Assembly (NCBI GenBank): GCA_002492335.1
Contig: DKYD01000095.1
Span: 26,159-57,806, forward strand
Origin: Lachnospiraceae bacterium UBA7109
Lineage (GTDB): Bacteria > Bacillota > Clostridia > Lachnospirales > Lachnospiraceae
DNA: 31,648 bases
Direction: 5' to 3'
The position numbers were made by a program, and so were the translations under genes. Below, in pieces: positions 25,612-31,648 of the stretch. Under the pieces are notes generated by a model. The model had not been told where the DNA came from and ran no database searches. It saw nothing but the letters and a program-made list of their open reading frames with translations. The number at the start of each line of letters is the position of its first letter. The first letter of the stretch is position 1.

Positions 25612-25647
25612 AAAACTTATTATATCCTTTCTTCTCTGACTTGTCAA
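25612..25647 (-). promoter_or_regulatory. Perfect sigma-A promoter of tRNA-Arg
   Basis: TTGACA (25642-25647) and TATAAT (25619-25624) on the minus strand with a 17-base spacer are both exact consensus. Predicted start is near 25612, 26 bases before the mature tRNA 5' end. Confidence 0.88.
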
Positions 25648-25703
25648 TACAAATTTTTAAATTTACTTGTGCCAGAAAATATGACTGATATAAGCTGCAT
25701 CAT

Positions 25704-25750
25704 TCTGGACTGGTTGTTTTGTGTCCGTCTGGACTTTTCAAAGTGACCAG
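25704..25750 (+). promoter_or_regulatory. Direct-repeat operator-like sites upstream of the pyridoxamine kinase gene
   Basis: The octamer TCTGGACT occurs at 25704-25711 and 25728-25735, a period of 24 bases. A related inverted half-site, GACCAG, lies at 25745-25750. They sit directly upstream of the candidate -10 box. Direct repeats spaced by about two helical turns are the usual binding layout of MocR/PdxR-type regulators of vitamin B6 genes. That assignment is inference, and no regulator gene is in the window. Confidence 0.55.
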
Positions 25751-25755
25751 TTTGA

Positions 25756-25771
25756 TGCTAATATAGTTTTT
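25756..25771 (+). promoter_or_regulatory. Candidate extended -10 promoter of the pyridoxamine kinase gene
   Basis: TGC-TAATAT at 25756-25764 has an extended -10 form. The -35 region is poor (TTTTCA), as at promoters needing an activator. Predicted start is near 25771, about 30 bases before the ATG. Confidence 0.45.
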
Positions 25772-25800
25772 GGAAACTTTATAAAAGAAAGAGGATTCCT

Positions 25801-26658
25801 ATGAAAACCACGACAAAAAAAATTGCTGTTATCAACGACTTATCCAGCTTCGGGCGATGCTCTCTGACTGCCGCCATTTCTGTTCTTTCAGTTATGGGGG
25901 TGCAGGCCTGTCCGCTGCCGACTGCTATTCTTACCGCACAGACCGGATATTCCAGCTATTATCTGGACGACTATACAGACAAAATGGAATATTTCCGTCG
26001 GGAATGGGCAAAAATGGGGCAGAATTTTGATGGCATTTATACCGGATTTGTTGCCGGAGAGGAACAGATCCGCCATATCTTTCATTTCATAGACACGTTT
26101 GACACACCGGACACCTTTCTTCTTGTAGATCCGGTCATGGGAGATGACGGAAATAAATACGACATATTTACCTCAAATCTTCTAAAGGAAATGAAAAAAC
26201 TGGCCAGACGGGCTGATATTATCACGCCAAACCTTACAGAACTATGTCTTCTTACAGATACAGATTATGAAGATATCTATAAGATTAACGATACGCATAT
26301 GCGGATAAATGCCATAAAAAAACTGGCTTGTTCCTTTCAAGAAAACGGGCCGGAGCATATTATTGTTACCGGAATTCGTTTTATGGATAAAGAGGGGAAT
26401 GCACAAATGGGAAATTTGTATATTTCAGAAAATAATTCCTGCCTTTCTGCTTTTCCGTATATCGGAGAAAGCTATTCCGGAACCGGCGATTTATTTGCCT
26501 CCTGTATAGCCGGAGGCGCCGTAAAAGGTATTCCGATTCCCGAAGTTATCCGGACAGCCGGAAAATTTCTGGAGGCTTCTATTGCTGACGCAGTCAGACT
26601 TCATATTCCAGGAAATGACGGAGTAAATTACGAGAAATATTTATCTATGCTATTTTAG
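25801..26658 (+). CDS. Pyridoxamine/pyridoxal kinase (PdxK/PdxY-like)
   Basis: A 285-residue ribokinase-fold kinase for vitamin B6 salvage. It phosphorylates pyridoxal, pyridoxamine or pyridoxine using ATP in the cytosol. INDLSSFGRCSL at 11-22, PTAILTAQTGY at 40-50, LLVDPVMGDDG at 107-117 and GTGDLF at 227-232 (catalytic Asp230) are characteristic of the Clostridia pyridoxamine kinase group, distinct from ThiD. AGAGGA lies 5 bases before the ATG. It is transcribed alone on the plus strand and faces the hydrogenase-like gene, with only 16 bases between the stops. Its product would supply PLP for the three PLP aminotransferases in the window, though they are not linked to it. Activator control is suggested by the repeats upstream. 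Confidence 0.92.
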   Translation: MKTTTKKIAVINDLSSFGRCSLTAAISVLSVMGVQACPLPTAILTAQTGYSSYYLDDYTDKMEYFRREWAKMGQNFDGIYTGFVAGEEQIRHIFHFIDTFDTPDTFLLVDPVMGDDGNKYDIFTSNLLKEMKKLARRADIITPNLTELCLLTDTDYEDIYKINDTHMRINAIKKLACSFQENGPEHIIVTGIRFMDKEGNAQMGNLYISENNSCLSAFPYIGESYSGTGDLFASCIAGGAVKGIPIPEVIRTAGKFLEASIADAVRLHIPGNDGVNYEKYLSMLF

Positions 26659-26701
26659 GACAAAATGCCTGTGCTTAAAAATCCCGCACCAGCATTTTGT
26701 C
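26659..26701. terminator. Bidirectional hairpin between the pyridoxamine kinase and hydrogenase-like genes
   Basis: GACAAAATGC (26659-26668) and GCATTTTGTC (26692-26701) form a perfect 10-base stem, with an inner GTGC/GCAC stem (26671-26674, 26686-26689). It fills the 16-base gap and extends over the last codons of the hydrogenase-like gene. T-rich bases flank both sides, so it probably ends both convergent transcripts. Confidence 0.65.
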
Positions 26702-27901
26702 TTCTATGAGTTCTTCCACTGTATGAATCCCCAGGTCTTCCAGGAATTTCCGCACATACGGATTCTCAAGCGGTGTCCCAAACGGTGAGTTCTCCGCATA
26801 GTCGTCTACGTATTTTGTCCCTTCTTCTTTATCAAGAATCGCCTTCGGTCCCCCGACGCAGCCGCCCACACAGCCCATACCTTCAAAAAAATTGGCTTCC
26901 GTCTCCCCATTTTTAATCCGCTGTATCATCTGCATACATTCCTTTGTTCCATTCGCCTGTTCTGCCTTCACCTTCATGGCACGCTCAGGACAGAGCTGCT
27001 CCGCCATCTCTGCTACCGCCAGGCTTACGCCTCCGGTTCTGGCATAAAGCCTTCCCGCTTTAGATGCATGCTCCTTTTTATCATCCTTTAACTGCTCCGG
27101 ATGAATATCCGCCGCCTCAAAAATATCTCTCACCTCCTGAAAGGTTAGTACATAATCGATGGCGTCTGAAACATCCGGCTCCCTCGCTTCTTTTTTCTTT
27201 GCAATGCACGGGCCAACGAACACGGTCACAGCATTCGGATGAAGTTTTTTAATCATACGCCCGCAGGCGATCATCGGAGAGACTGCCCCCGGAACATGCG
27301 GCATCAATTCCCGGTATATTTTCCGAATCAATGCTATCCACACCGGACAACAGCAGCTTGTAAGCTGATAATCTCCAATATGCTTCACGTGACGGTCAAA
27401 CTCTAGCGCTTCTTTAAGCGTCAGGACGTCTGCAAACAATGCTACCTCTACCATTCCTTCAAATCCAAGTGCTTTAAAGGCAGTCCTGAGTTTTCCCGGC
27501 GTAACCGTATCACTAAACTGTCCAAAAAACGCAGGCGCCACCAATACGTATGCCGGTCCTTCTGCCTCCCTCACCGTCTTCATTGCCGGAAGAATATCTC
27601 TGCTGGCAGTAAGACTGCCATTTTTACATGCATGGATACATGCTTCACAGCCGGCACAAAGCTCCGGATTAATATACATTTCCCCGTCTTCTGATTCTTC
27701 AATCGCATCAAAGACACAACTGTTTGCACACGCCCGGTCATAGGCATTACACTCACACTCCGCCACTCTGATGACTGGCGCATATTCCTCCGGATGTATC
27801 AGACAATCCAAATGCTCCGGATTATACTCTTCCGGGAGCGGCTCCTGCAGAGATAGCTTCCTTTTTAAAATATCCCGATACAATTCATCAAATGTCTTCA
27901 T
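26675..27901 (-). CDS. [FeFe]-hydrogenase-like protein, putative sensory type (group D-like)
   Basis: A 408-residue protein with two ferredoxin-type [4Fe-4S] motifs and an H-cluster domain. The clusters use C49, C51, C58, C62 and C82, C85, C88, C92. H-domain motifs are L1 TSCCCPVW at 181-188, L2 GPCIAKKKEA at 230-239 (C232, K235) and L3 EGMGCVGGCVGG at 340-351 (C344, C348), so all four cysteine ligands of the H-cluster are available. Catalytic enzymes usually have TSCCPGW, MPC and GGGQP; Gly in place of Met in L2, the triple Cys in L1 and the short L3 resemble the putative sensory group. No NADH module, maturase or partner gene is adjacent. The ATG at 27901 has GGAG 7 bases before it. Whether it makes or senses H2, or does neither, is unknown. 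Confidence 0.85.
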   Translation of the reverse strand: MKTFDELYRDILKRKLSLQEPLPEEYNPEHLDCLIHPEEYAPVIRVAECECNAYDRACANSCVFDAIEESEDGEMYINPELCAGCEACIHACKNGSLTASRDILPAMKTVREAEGPAYVLVAPAFFGQFSDTVTPGKLRTAFKALGFEGMVEVALFADVLTLKEALEFDRHVKHIGDYQLTSCCCPVWIALIRKIYRELMPHVPGAVSPMIACGRMIKKLHPNAVTVFVGPCIAKKKEAREPDVSDAIDYVLTFQEVRDIFEAADIHPEQLKDDKKEHASKAGRLYARTGGVSLAVAEMAEQLCPERAMKVKAEQANGTKECMQMIQRIKNGETEANFFEGMGCVGGCVGGPKAILDKEEGTKYVDDYAENSPFGTPLENPYVRKFLEDLGIHTVEELIEDKMLVRDF

Positions 27902-27982
27902 AAACTTTCTCCCCACGTCCTTCCATATATACATTTATTATGGATCAGAAGAAAAGATTTTATCCATCTTTCATTTTCATTG

Positions 27983-28019
27983 TTGCATCATGTGAAGTAT
28001 CTGTGCTATACTAATTTTG
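27983..28019 (+). promoter_or_regulatory. Promoter of tRNA-Ser
   Basis: TTGCAT (27983-27988) and TATACT (28007-28012) are separated by 18 bases, and the -10 is extended by TGC at 28004-28006. Predicted start is near 28019, 4 bases before the mature tRNA. Confidence 0.65.
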
Positions 28020-28022
28020 TAT

Positions 28023-28108
28023 GCAGCGGTGGTCGAGTTGGCTGATGGCATCTGCCTCGAAAGCAGAAGAGCCGCAAGGCTCCGGGGGTTCAAATCCCTC
28101 CCGCTGCG
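28023..28108 (+). tRNA. tRNA-Ser, anticodon CGA
   Basis: A complete 86-base class II tRNA. The acceptor stem GCAGCGG/CCGCTGC has discriminator G. The anticodon stem TCTGC/GCAGA encloses CTCGAAA, giving anticodon CGA, which reads UCG. A long variable arm (GAGCCGCAAGGCTC) is the serine hallmark, and the T loop is TTCAAAT. CCA is not encoded. A T-rich stretch follows at once. The 204 bases from 28109 to 28312 hold no gene or RNA that I recognise. Confidence 0.97.
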
Positions 28109-28312
28109 TTTTTATTTTATTACAAATATTGTTTTTCTTAAGAAACTTTATAAACTCTTTTAAATTAAGACACATTCATGTCACAATTTTCCAATATAAT
28201 GATTCTATCAAATAAAGAAGACGGTAGTTGTGCTTACTGAATATCGCCTGTATGATTACCGCACTTCGCCTAACAACAAGTAAAATTTACATAGATTATT
28301 TTCATTCCTCTC

Positions 28313-28348
28313 TAAAAGAAGGCGGTACAAAATCACCGCCTTCTTTTA
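28313..28348. terminator. Bidirectional terminator after the VanZ-family gene
   Basis: A perfect 14-base inverted repeat (28313-28326 and 28335-28348, TAAAAGAAGGCGGT and its complement) around an 8-base loop. A-rich and T-rich ends on the stem provide a T-tract in either direction. It starts 6 bases beyond the VanZ stop on the minus strand. Confidence 0.85.
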
Positions 28349-28354
28349 ACTTCA

Positions 28355-29632
28355 TTAAAATGTATACTCTCTTATCTGAATTTCTGCCGCAACAAACCCG
28401 TCGTTTTCTTCATATCCTTTTATATCCACAGTTTGCCCGGTGGCAAGATCCGCCCACTCTGCTTTTTCATAATCAATATCATTTCCCATCCTATCATGAA
28501 CGATCATCTTTTTATAAGTGGTCTCCGGTGTAACTTTTATATTCACCAGATTCATATTATCACCATTTCCAATCACAGCAATGCTGCCGCCGTCTACTTC
28601 GCGGTCCGTTCCCATATTCAGCACGAATCCGTTTTCCTCCAGCTCTCTTACGTCGCCCCAGATATTCTTTTCATTTTTTTCTTCAGATACAGATACCTGT
28701 CCACTGTTTTTTATTTTATCTGTAAATAATACCGTATCAACCTTTCCTTCCTCATCCAGCCACAGTAGCATCCCATAATAAGATTCTATTTCTTTTACAT
28801 CCTGCTCGTTCAACATCTCATAGGATATGATTGTCTTCCATGTTTCTTCTTTTATTTTCTGCTTTACATACTTTGCGGCGTCTGTCACCGGATATTCTTT
28901 TACAGTAAGAAGAGACTTTCCGTTGCTGTCCGGAGAAACAAAACCGGAATATGCGTAAAGCACAGAATCCTTTATTTCCAGATAAGTTCCCCCAAAATCA
29001 CTATCCGTGTCAGGAATATTTTCCTGTCCCTCATAAACAATTTTATGAAAGTCAAGTCCCAGTATAGAGCCAAATTCTTTTCCGGCCACCAAAAGTGCGA
29101 TAATAAAACACACTGCCGACAAAACTATCGTAATCCGATACTTAATATAGTTATTTTTTGCATAGCGTCCTATGAAATAATAACAGCCATTTCCAACACA
29201 TACTCCTATGAAATTCAATATCACATCATCTACATCTGCGCTTCCAAGATACAAAAAATATTGTCCGCACTCAAATGCCAGACTGAGAGCCAGACCTGCA
29301 CACAATACCTTCCATGTCTTTTGAAACGGCCGGAACAACAATGGCAGGAAATATCCAAGCGGTGCAAACACACAGATATTTCCAAAAATATTAGAAATGC
29401 CTCGCAATACTCCGCCATCTTTCACAATATCCATAAAATCTTTTATTGTTGTGAAGGGAATAAGATTCAACGAACGAAACCCTTGTCCCTCCTCCATATT
29501 CCGTATCATATCCGACACCGAAAAATATTTAAATAACACAATCTTAAACAGTAGTATCAGATAAACTACAAAAATTGTATATAAAATAATGCGGTAAATT
29601 GTCCTTTTCTTAATTCTCGTTGGTTTCTTCAT
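28355..29632 (-). CDS. VanZ-family membrane protein with long extracytoplasmic C-terminal region
   Basis: A 425-residue membrane protein. Residues 1-183 are a VanZ domain with about five helices. Its signatures are NLIPF at 56-60, the Glu121 segment SLAFECGQ, and DVDDVILNFIG at 133-143. VanZ proteins are linked to low-level glycopeptide or lipoglycopeptide resistance, by an unclear mechanism. After the last helix (about 167-184) come some 240 residues predicted outside the cell, with no recognised domain in 186-340. The final 65 residues (VNIKVTPETTY to the end) resemble a small OB-like beta domain. Stand-alone VanZ proteins are usually under 250 residues, so this is a fusion. The ATG at 29632 has AAAGGAG 8 bases upstream. 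It is transcribed alone between two terminators or gaps. Confidence 0.85.
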   Translation of the reverse strand: MKKPTRIKKRTIYRIILYTIFVVYLILLFKIVLFKYFSVSDMIRNMEEGQGFRSLNLIPFTTIKDFMDIVKDGGVLRGISNIFGNICVFAPLGYFLPLLFRPFQKTWKVLCAGLALSLAFECGQYFLYLGSADVDDVILNFIGVCVGNGCYYFIGRYAKNNYIKYRITIVLSAVCFIIALLVAGKEFGSILGLDFHKIVYEGQENIPDTDSDFGGTYLEIKDSVLYAYSGFVSPDSNGKSLLTVKEYPVTDAAKYVKQKIKEETWKTIISYEMLNEQDVKEIESYYGMLLWLDEEGKVDTVLFTDKIKNSGQVSVSEEKNEKNIWGDVRELEENGFVLNMGTDREVDGGSIAVIGNGDNMNLVNIKVTPETTYKKMIVHDRMGNDIDYEKAEWADLATGQTVDIKGYEENDGFVAAEIQIREYTF

Positions 29633-29650
29633 CACTCGTTCTCCTTTCAT

Positions 29651-29686
29651 TTTTCACATTATATAAAAAAAATAAAAGGAAAACTT
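29651..29686 (-). promoter_or_regulatory. Weak candidate promoter of the VanZ-family gene
   Basis: A perfect TATAAT (29658-29663, minus strand) lies 26 bases before the ATG. The matching -35 position (AAGTTT) is poor, and the spacer is a T-run that could also serve as the 3' end of the kdgK transcript. Confidence 0.35.
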
Positions 29687-29731
29687 TTAAACAATCCTTA
29701 AGATTTTCTGTAGATTTGCAAGCTAAATTTC

Positions 29732-30766
29732 TTATCTCTGAACACGGCCCGACCCGTCTCCGCTGACAAGATTCTCCACCTCTTCTCTCGTCACCAGATT
29801 AAAGTCGCCCGGAATTGTATGTTTCAGCGCAGAGGCAGCCACTGCGTACTCAAGGGCTCCCTTCATGTCCTTTCCATCCAAAAGTCCGCAAATCACACCA
29901 GCTGCAAAAGCGTCGCCACCACCCACACGGTCAACAATCGGTGTAATAGAATACGTCCGGGAATGATAGAATTCTCTTGTATTCCCATCCATAATACAGG
30001 CGCTCCATCCATTCTTAGAGGCTGAATATGACTGTCGCAGAGAACTGACAATATACCGGAAGCCAAATTCATTCGCCATTTGGCGAAATATGTCTTCATA
30101 TCCCGCAAGATTTAATTCTCCTTTTGTCACGTCCGTTTCCTTTGCCTTAAAGCCAAGTGTTTTCTCCGCATCCTCCTCATTTCCAATACATATATCAACA
30201 TACTGCATCAAATCACGCATGATTTCCTGAGCTTTCTCACTTGTCCATAATTTTTTCCGGAAATTCAAATCCACAGACACCGTTACTCCCATTTTTTTTG
30301 CTGCATTTAATGCAGCTTTTGTAAGCGCGGCTGCATTTTCCGACAATGCCGGAGTGATTCCGGTAAAATGAAACCAATCTGCATTTCTGAAAACAGCATC
30401 AAAATCAAACGCCTCTGCCTTTACAATTGAGATGGAGCTGTGTGTCCGGTCATATACCACATTACTTGGTCTCATTGCTGAACCATTTTCCAAAAAATAG
30501 ATTCCCAGGCGCCCCTTGCTCCTCACAATAAAGTCTGTTCCCACTTTATATTTTTTTAAGGCCGCAATCGCACAATCTCCAATTGGATTCGCAGGTACAG
30601 CCGTCACAAACTGCGTGTCATATCCGTAATTCGCCAGAGACACTGCCACATTCGCCTCGCCGCCTCCATAACACGCGTTGAATGCATCCGCCTGCATAAA
30701 CCGTTTATAATCCGGAACCGTTAAACGAAGCATAATTTCTCCCATTGTTATTACTCTTTTACACAT
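29732..30766 (-). CDS. kdgK: 2-dehydro-3-deoxygluconokinase (PfkB family)
   Basis: A 344-residue sugar kinase that phosphorylates KDG to KDPG with ATP. The N-terminus TMGEIMLRLTVPDYKRF and CYGGGEANVAVSLA (about 32-45) are the family sugar-site region. DRVGGGDAFAAG near 279-290 contains the catalytic Asp285 and anion hole. SVDLNFRKKLW near residue 168 is common to KDG kinases. It follows eda by 25 bases, with AGGA 8 bases before the ATG. Together the two enzymes turn KDG, from pectin or hexuronate breakdown, into pyruvate and glyceraldehyde 3-phosphate. No uronate isomerase, dehydratase or transporter is in the window. Some PfkB enzymes of this group use other acids, so the name rests partly on the eda neighbour. 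Confidence 0.9.
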   Translation of the reverse strand: MCKRVITMGEIMLRLTVPDYKRFMQADAFNACYGGGEANVAVSLANYGYDTQFVTAVPANPIGDCAIAALKKYKVGTDFIVRSKGRLGIYFLENGSAMRPSNVVYDRTHSSISIVKAEAFDFDAVFRNADWFHFTGITPALSENAAALTKAALNAAKKMGVTVSVDLNFRKKLWTSEKAQEIMRDLMQYVDICIGNEEDAEKTLGFKAKETDVTKGELNLAGYEDIFRQMANEFGFRYIVSSLRQSYSASKNGWSACIMDGNTREFYHSRTYSITPIVDRVGGGDAFAAGVICGLLDGKDMKGALEYAVAASALKHTIPGDFNLVTREEVENLVSGDGSGRVQR

Positions 30767-30791
30767 TCTTAATTCCTTTCCCCGCCTTCTG

Positions 30792-31430
30792 TCATCCCCG
30801 GATTTCTTTCACAATCTTCACTGCCTGTTCTGTCATTTCTTTAATCTTATCAAACTCCTGATTCTCAACAAATTCAGCCTTAACCATCCAGCTCCCGCCA
30901 CATACCGCAATTTTTTCATAAGATAAATACTGCTCCAGATTCTTTGGACTGATTCCTCCTGTAGGCATAAATTTAACATCAGCATACGCTGCCGCCATCG
31001 CCCGTATCGTTTCCAGACCACCTGCCTGCTCAGCCGGGAAAAATTTCAGAAGCTTCAAACCTCTTTTCACGCCCTGGGCGACCTCGGACGGAGTAATACA
31101 TCCCGGTATTACCGGAATCGCATTTGCAATACAATAGTCCACAACCTCAGCATCAAAACCAGGGCTCACAATAAATTTAACCCCCGCTGCTACCGCACGC
31201 TCTGCCTGTTCAACTGTAAGCACAGTTCCGGCCCCAACAAGCATATTCGGATAATTTTCTGTCATAATCCGAATAGATTTCTCTGCTTCCCCTGTGCGAA
31301 AAGTAATTTCGGCGCACTTTAATCCGCCTTCACAAAGCGCTTCTGCCAGTGGTCTTGCATCCTCCGCATGGTGCAATACAACAACCGGCACAACACCATA
31401 TCCTGATAACTGTTCTAATATAGCATTCAT
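30792..31430 (-). CDS. eda: KDPG/KHG aldolase (2-dehydro-3-deoxy-phosphogluconate aldolase)
   Basis: A 212-residue class I aldolase. It cleaves KDPG to pyruvate and glyceraldehyde 3-phosphate and may also act on 4-hydroxy-2-oxoglutarate. AEITFRTGEA at 40-49 holds the catalytic Glu41 and phosphate-binding Arg45. VGAGTVLT at 65-72, VSPGFD at 88-93, PGCITPSE at 109-116 and LKFFPAE at 128-134 with Schiff-base Lys129 are all present, and MPTGGI at 155-160 completes the phosphate site. Length is normal. AAGGAGA precedes the ATG. It is the first gene of the eda-kdgK operon, and its 160-base upstream region holds three palindromes, which suggests substrate-controlled expression. Confidence 0.95.
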   Translation of the reverse strand: MNAILEQLSGYGVVPVVVLHHAEDARPLAEALCEGGLKCAEITFRTGEAEKSIRIMTENYPNMLVGAGTVLTVEQAERAVAAGVKFIVSPGFDAEVVDYCIANAIPVIPGCITPSEVAQGVKRGLKLLKFFPAEQAGGLETIRAMAAAYADVKFMPTGGISPKNLEQYLSYEKIAVCGGSWMVKAEFVENQEFDKIKEMTEQAVKIVKEIRG

Positions 31431-31472
31431 TATCCTGTCTCCTTTTGCTTTCCATTGGTCAATCTATGACAT

Positions 31473-31548
31473 GAATATTTTCTATTCCATAAAAATAGCT
31501 TTTCCAAAAGGAAAACAAATTATCTATACAAAAGAGATTATTTCTCTT
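31473..31548 (-). promoter_or_regulatory. Palindrome-rich control region of eda-kdgK
   Basis: Three inverted repeats lie here: GAATA-N5-TATTC (31473-31487), TTTTCC-N4-GGAAAA (31500-31515) and AAGAGA-N5-TCTCTT (31532-31548). A weak promoter candidate, TTGGAA (31502-31507) and TAGAAA (31479-31484) with a 17-base spacer on the minus strand, overlaps the first two. A repressor such as a KdgR-type protein could bind; this is inference, and no regulator gene is in view. Confidence 0.45.
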
Positions 31549-31578
31549 ATTTTACAATCCAAATTTATACAGACACAA

Positions 31579-31619
31579 AAATACCTCAAGTCCTTTGTTT
31601 ATAAGGACTTGAGGTATTT
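31579..31619 (-). terminator. Strong terminator after the partial tRNA
   Basis: A perfect 17-base inverted repeat (31579-31595 and 31603-31619) with a 7-base loop, A-rich on one side and T-rich on the other. It starts 8 bases after the tRNA 3' end on the minus strand and can also work on the plus strand. Confidence 0.88.
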
Positions 31620-31627
31620 CTTACTAA

Positions 31628-31648
31628 TGCCGCAGACCGGAATCGAAC
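31628..31648 (-). tRNA. Partial tRNA (3' end only)
   Basis: The minus strand here ends a tRNA: the T loop GTTCGATT, T-stem half CCGGT, acceptor half CTGCGGC and discriminator A, without encoded CCA. The rest lies beyond the window. The implied acceptor start GCCGCAG with discriminator A would suit tRNA-Leu, but the anticodon is not visible. Confidence 0.8.

Noticed and set aside
25587..25800. Riboswitch or other structured RNA in the gap between tRNA-Arg and the B6 kinase gene
   Set aside because: The gap is explained by the tRNA promoter and the repeat-operator promoter; predicted leader of the kinase mRNA is only about 30 bases.
28021..28215. Open frame beginning at the tRNA-Ser gene
   Set aside because: It is translated tRNA sequence plus AT-rich spacer; the tRNA cloverleaf explains it.
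28228..28533. Possible small plus-strand gene after tRNA-Ser
   Set aside because: It runs through the terminator hairpin and into the VanZ gene in antisense, with no ribosome binding site.
1..31648. CRISPR arrays, insertion sequences, toxin-antitoxin pairs or phage genes
   Set aside because: No tandem spacer-repeat pattern, transposase, integrase or paired small genes were seen on either strand; the XRE gene stands alone.

Overview
The window reads as a stretch of low-to-mid GC chromosome from a Gram-positive anaerobe of class Clostridia, most likely Lachnospiraceae. The grounds are a PolC-type replicative polymerase, strong GGAGG ribosome binding sites, consensus sigma-A promoters, the rho-rpmE-yqhQ-prmC-prfA gene order, an [FeFe]-hydrogenase-like protein and an LCP/VanZ-rich envelope gene set. 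Genus cannot be fixed by eye. Gene density is high, nearly all genes are on the minus strand, there is no gene-free stretch over 300 bases, and I see no insertion sequence, prophage or CRISPR array. I did not find a clearly new multi-gene system; the second-look items are single proteins and regulatory sites.

Left part (1-7.3 kb): a minus-strand surface-polysaccharide operon. It starts at a good promoter (about 7293-7321) and runs LCP ligase, DegT/StrS aminotransferase, initiating phosphoglycosyl transferase, GT4 glycosyltransferase, GT2 glycosyltransferase, O-antigen ligase/polymerase-like membrane protein. It probably continues beyond base 1. The set covers sugar amination, priming on undecaprenyl phosphate, chain extension, polymerisation or ligation, and attachment to the wall.

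7.3-14.4 kb: a minus-strand housekeeping cluster. A consensus promoter drives a small membrane-anchored protein, followed by a terminator-like hairpin, then ispG (isoprenoids), polC (replication) and an EamA/DMT transporter. A small XRE regulator lies on the plus strand and is convergent with the next operon.

14.8-19.7 kb: a five-gene minus-strand operon (DUF2156 protein, class I aminotransferase, HisC-type aminotransferase, PF06695 membrane protein, DAHP synthase) with an apparent aromatic amino acid theme. Its promoter has a palindrome exactly in its spacer.

19.8-25.6 kb: rho, rpmE, yqhQ, prmC and prfA (termination of transcription and translation), then a lipoprotein N-acetylmuramoyl-L-alanine amidase and a tRNA-Arg(ACG).

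25.7-31.6 kb: a plus-strand pyridoxamine kinase with direct-repeat operator-like sites; a convergent [FeFe]-hydrogenase-like protein with atypical active-site motifs; tRNA-Ser(CGA); a VanZ protein with a long extracytoplasmic extension; the eda-kdgK pair (KDPG metabolism); and the 3' end of another tRNA cut by the window edge.
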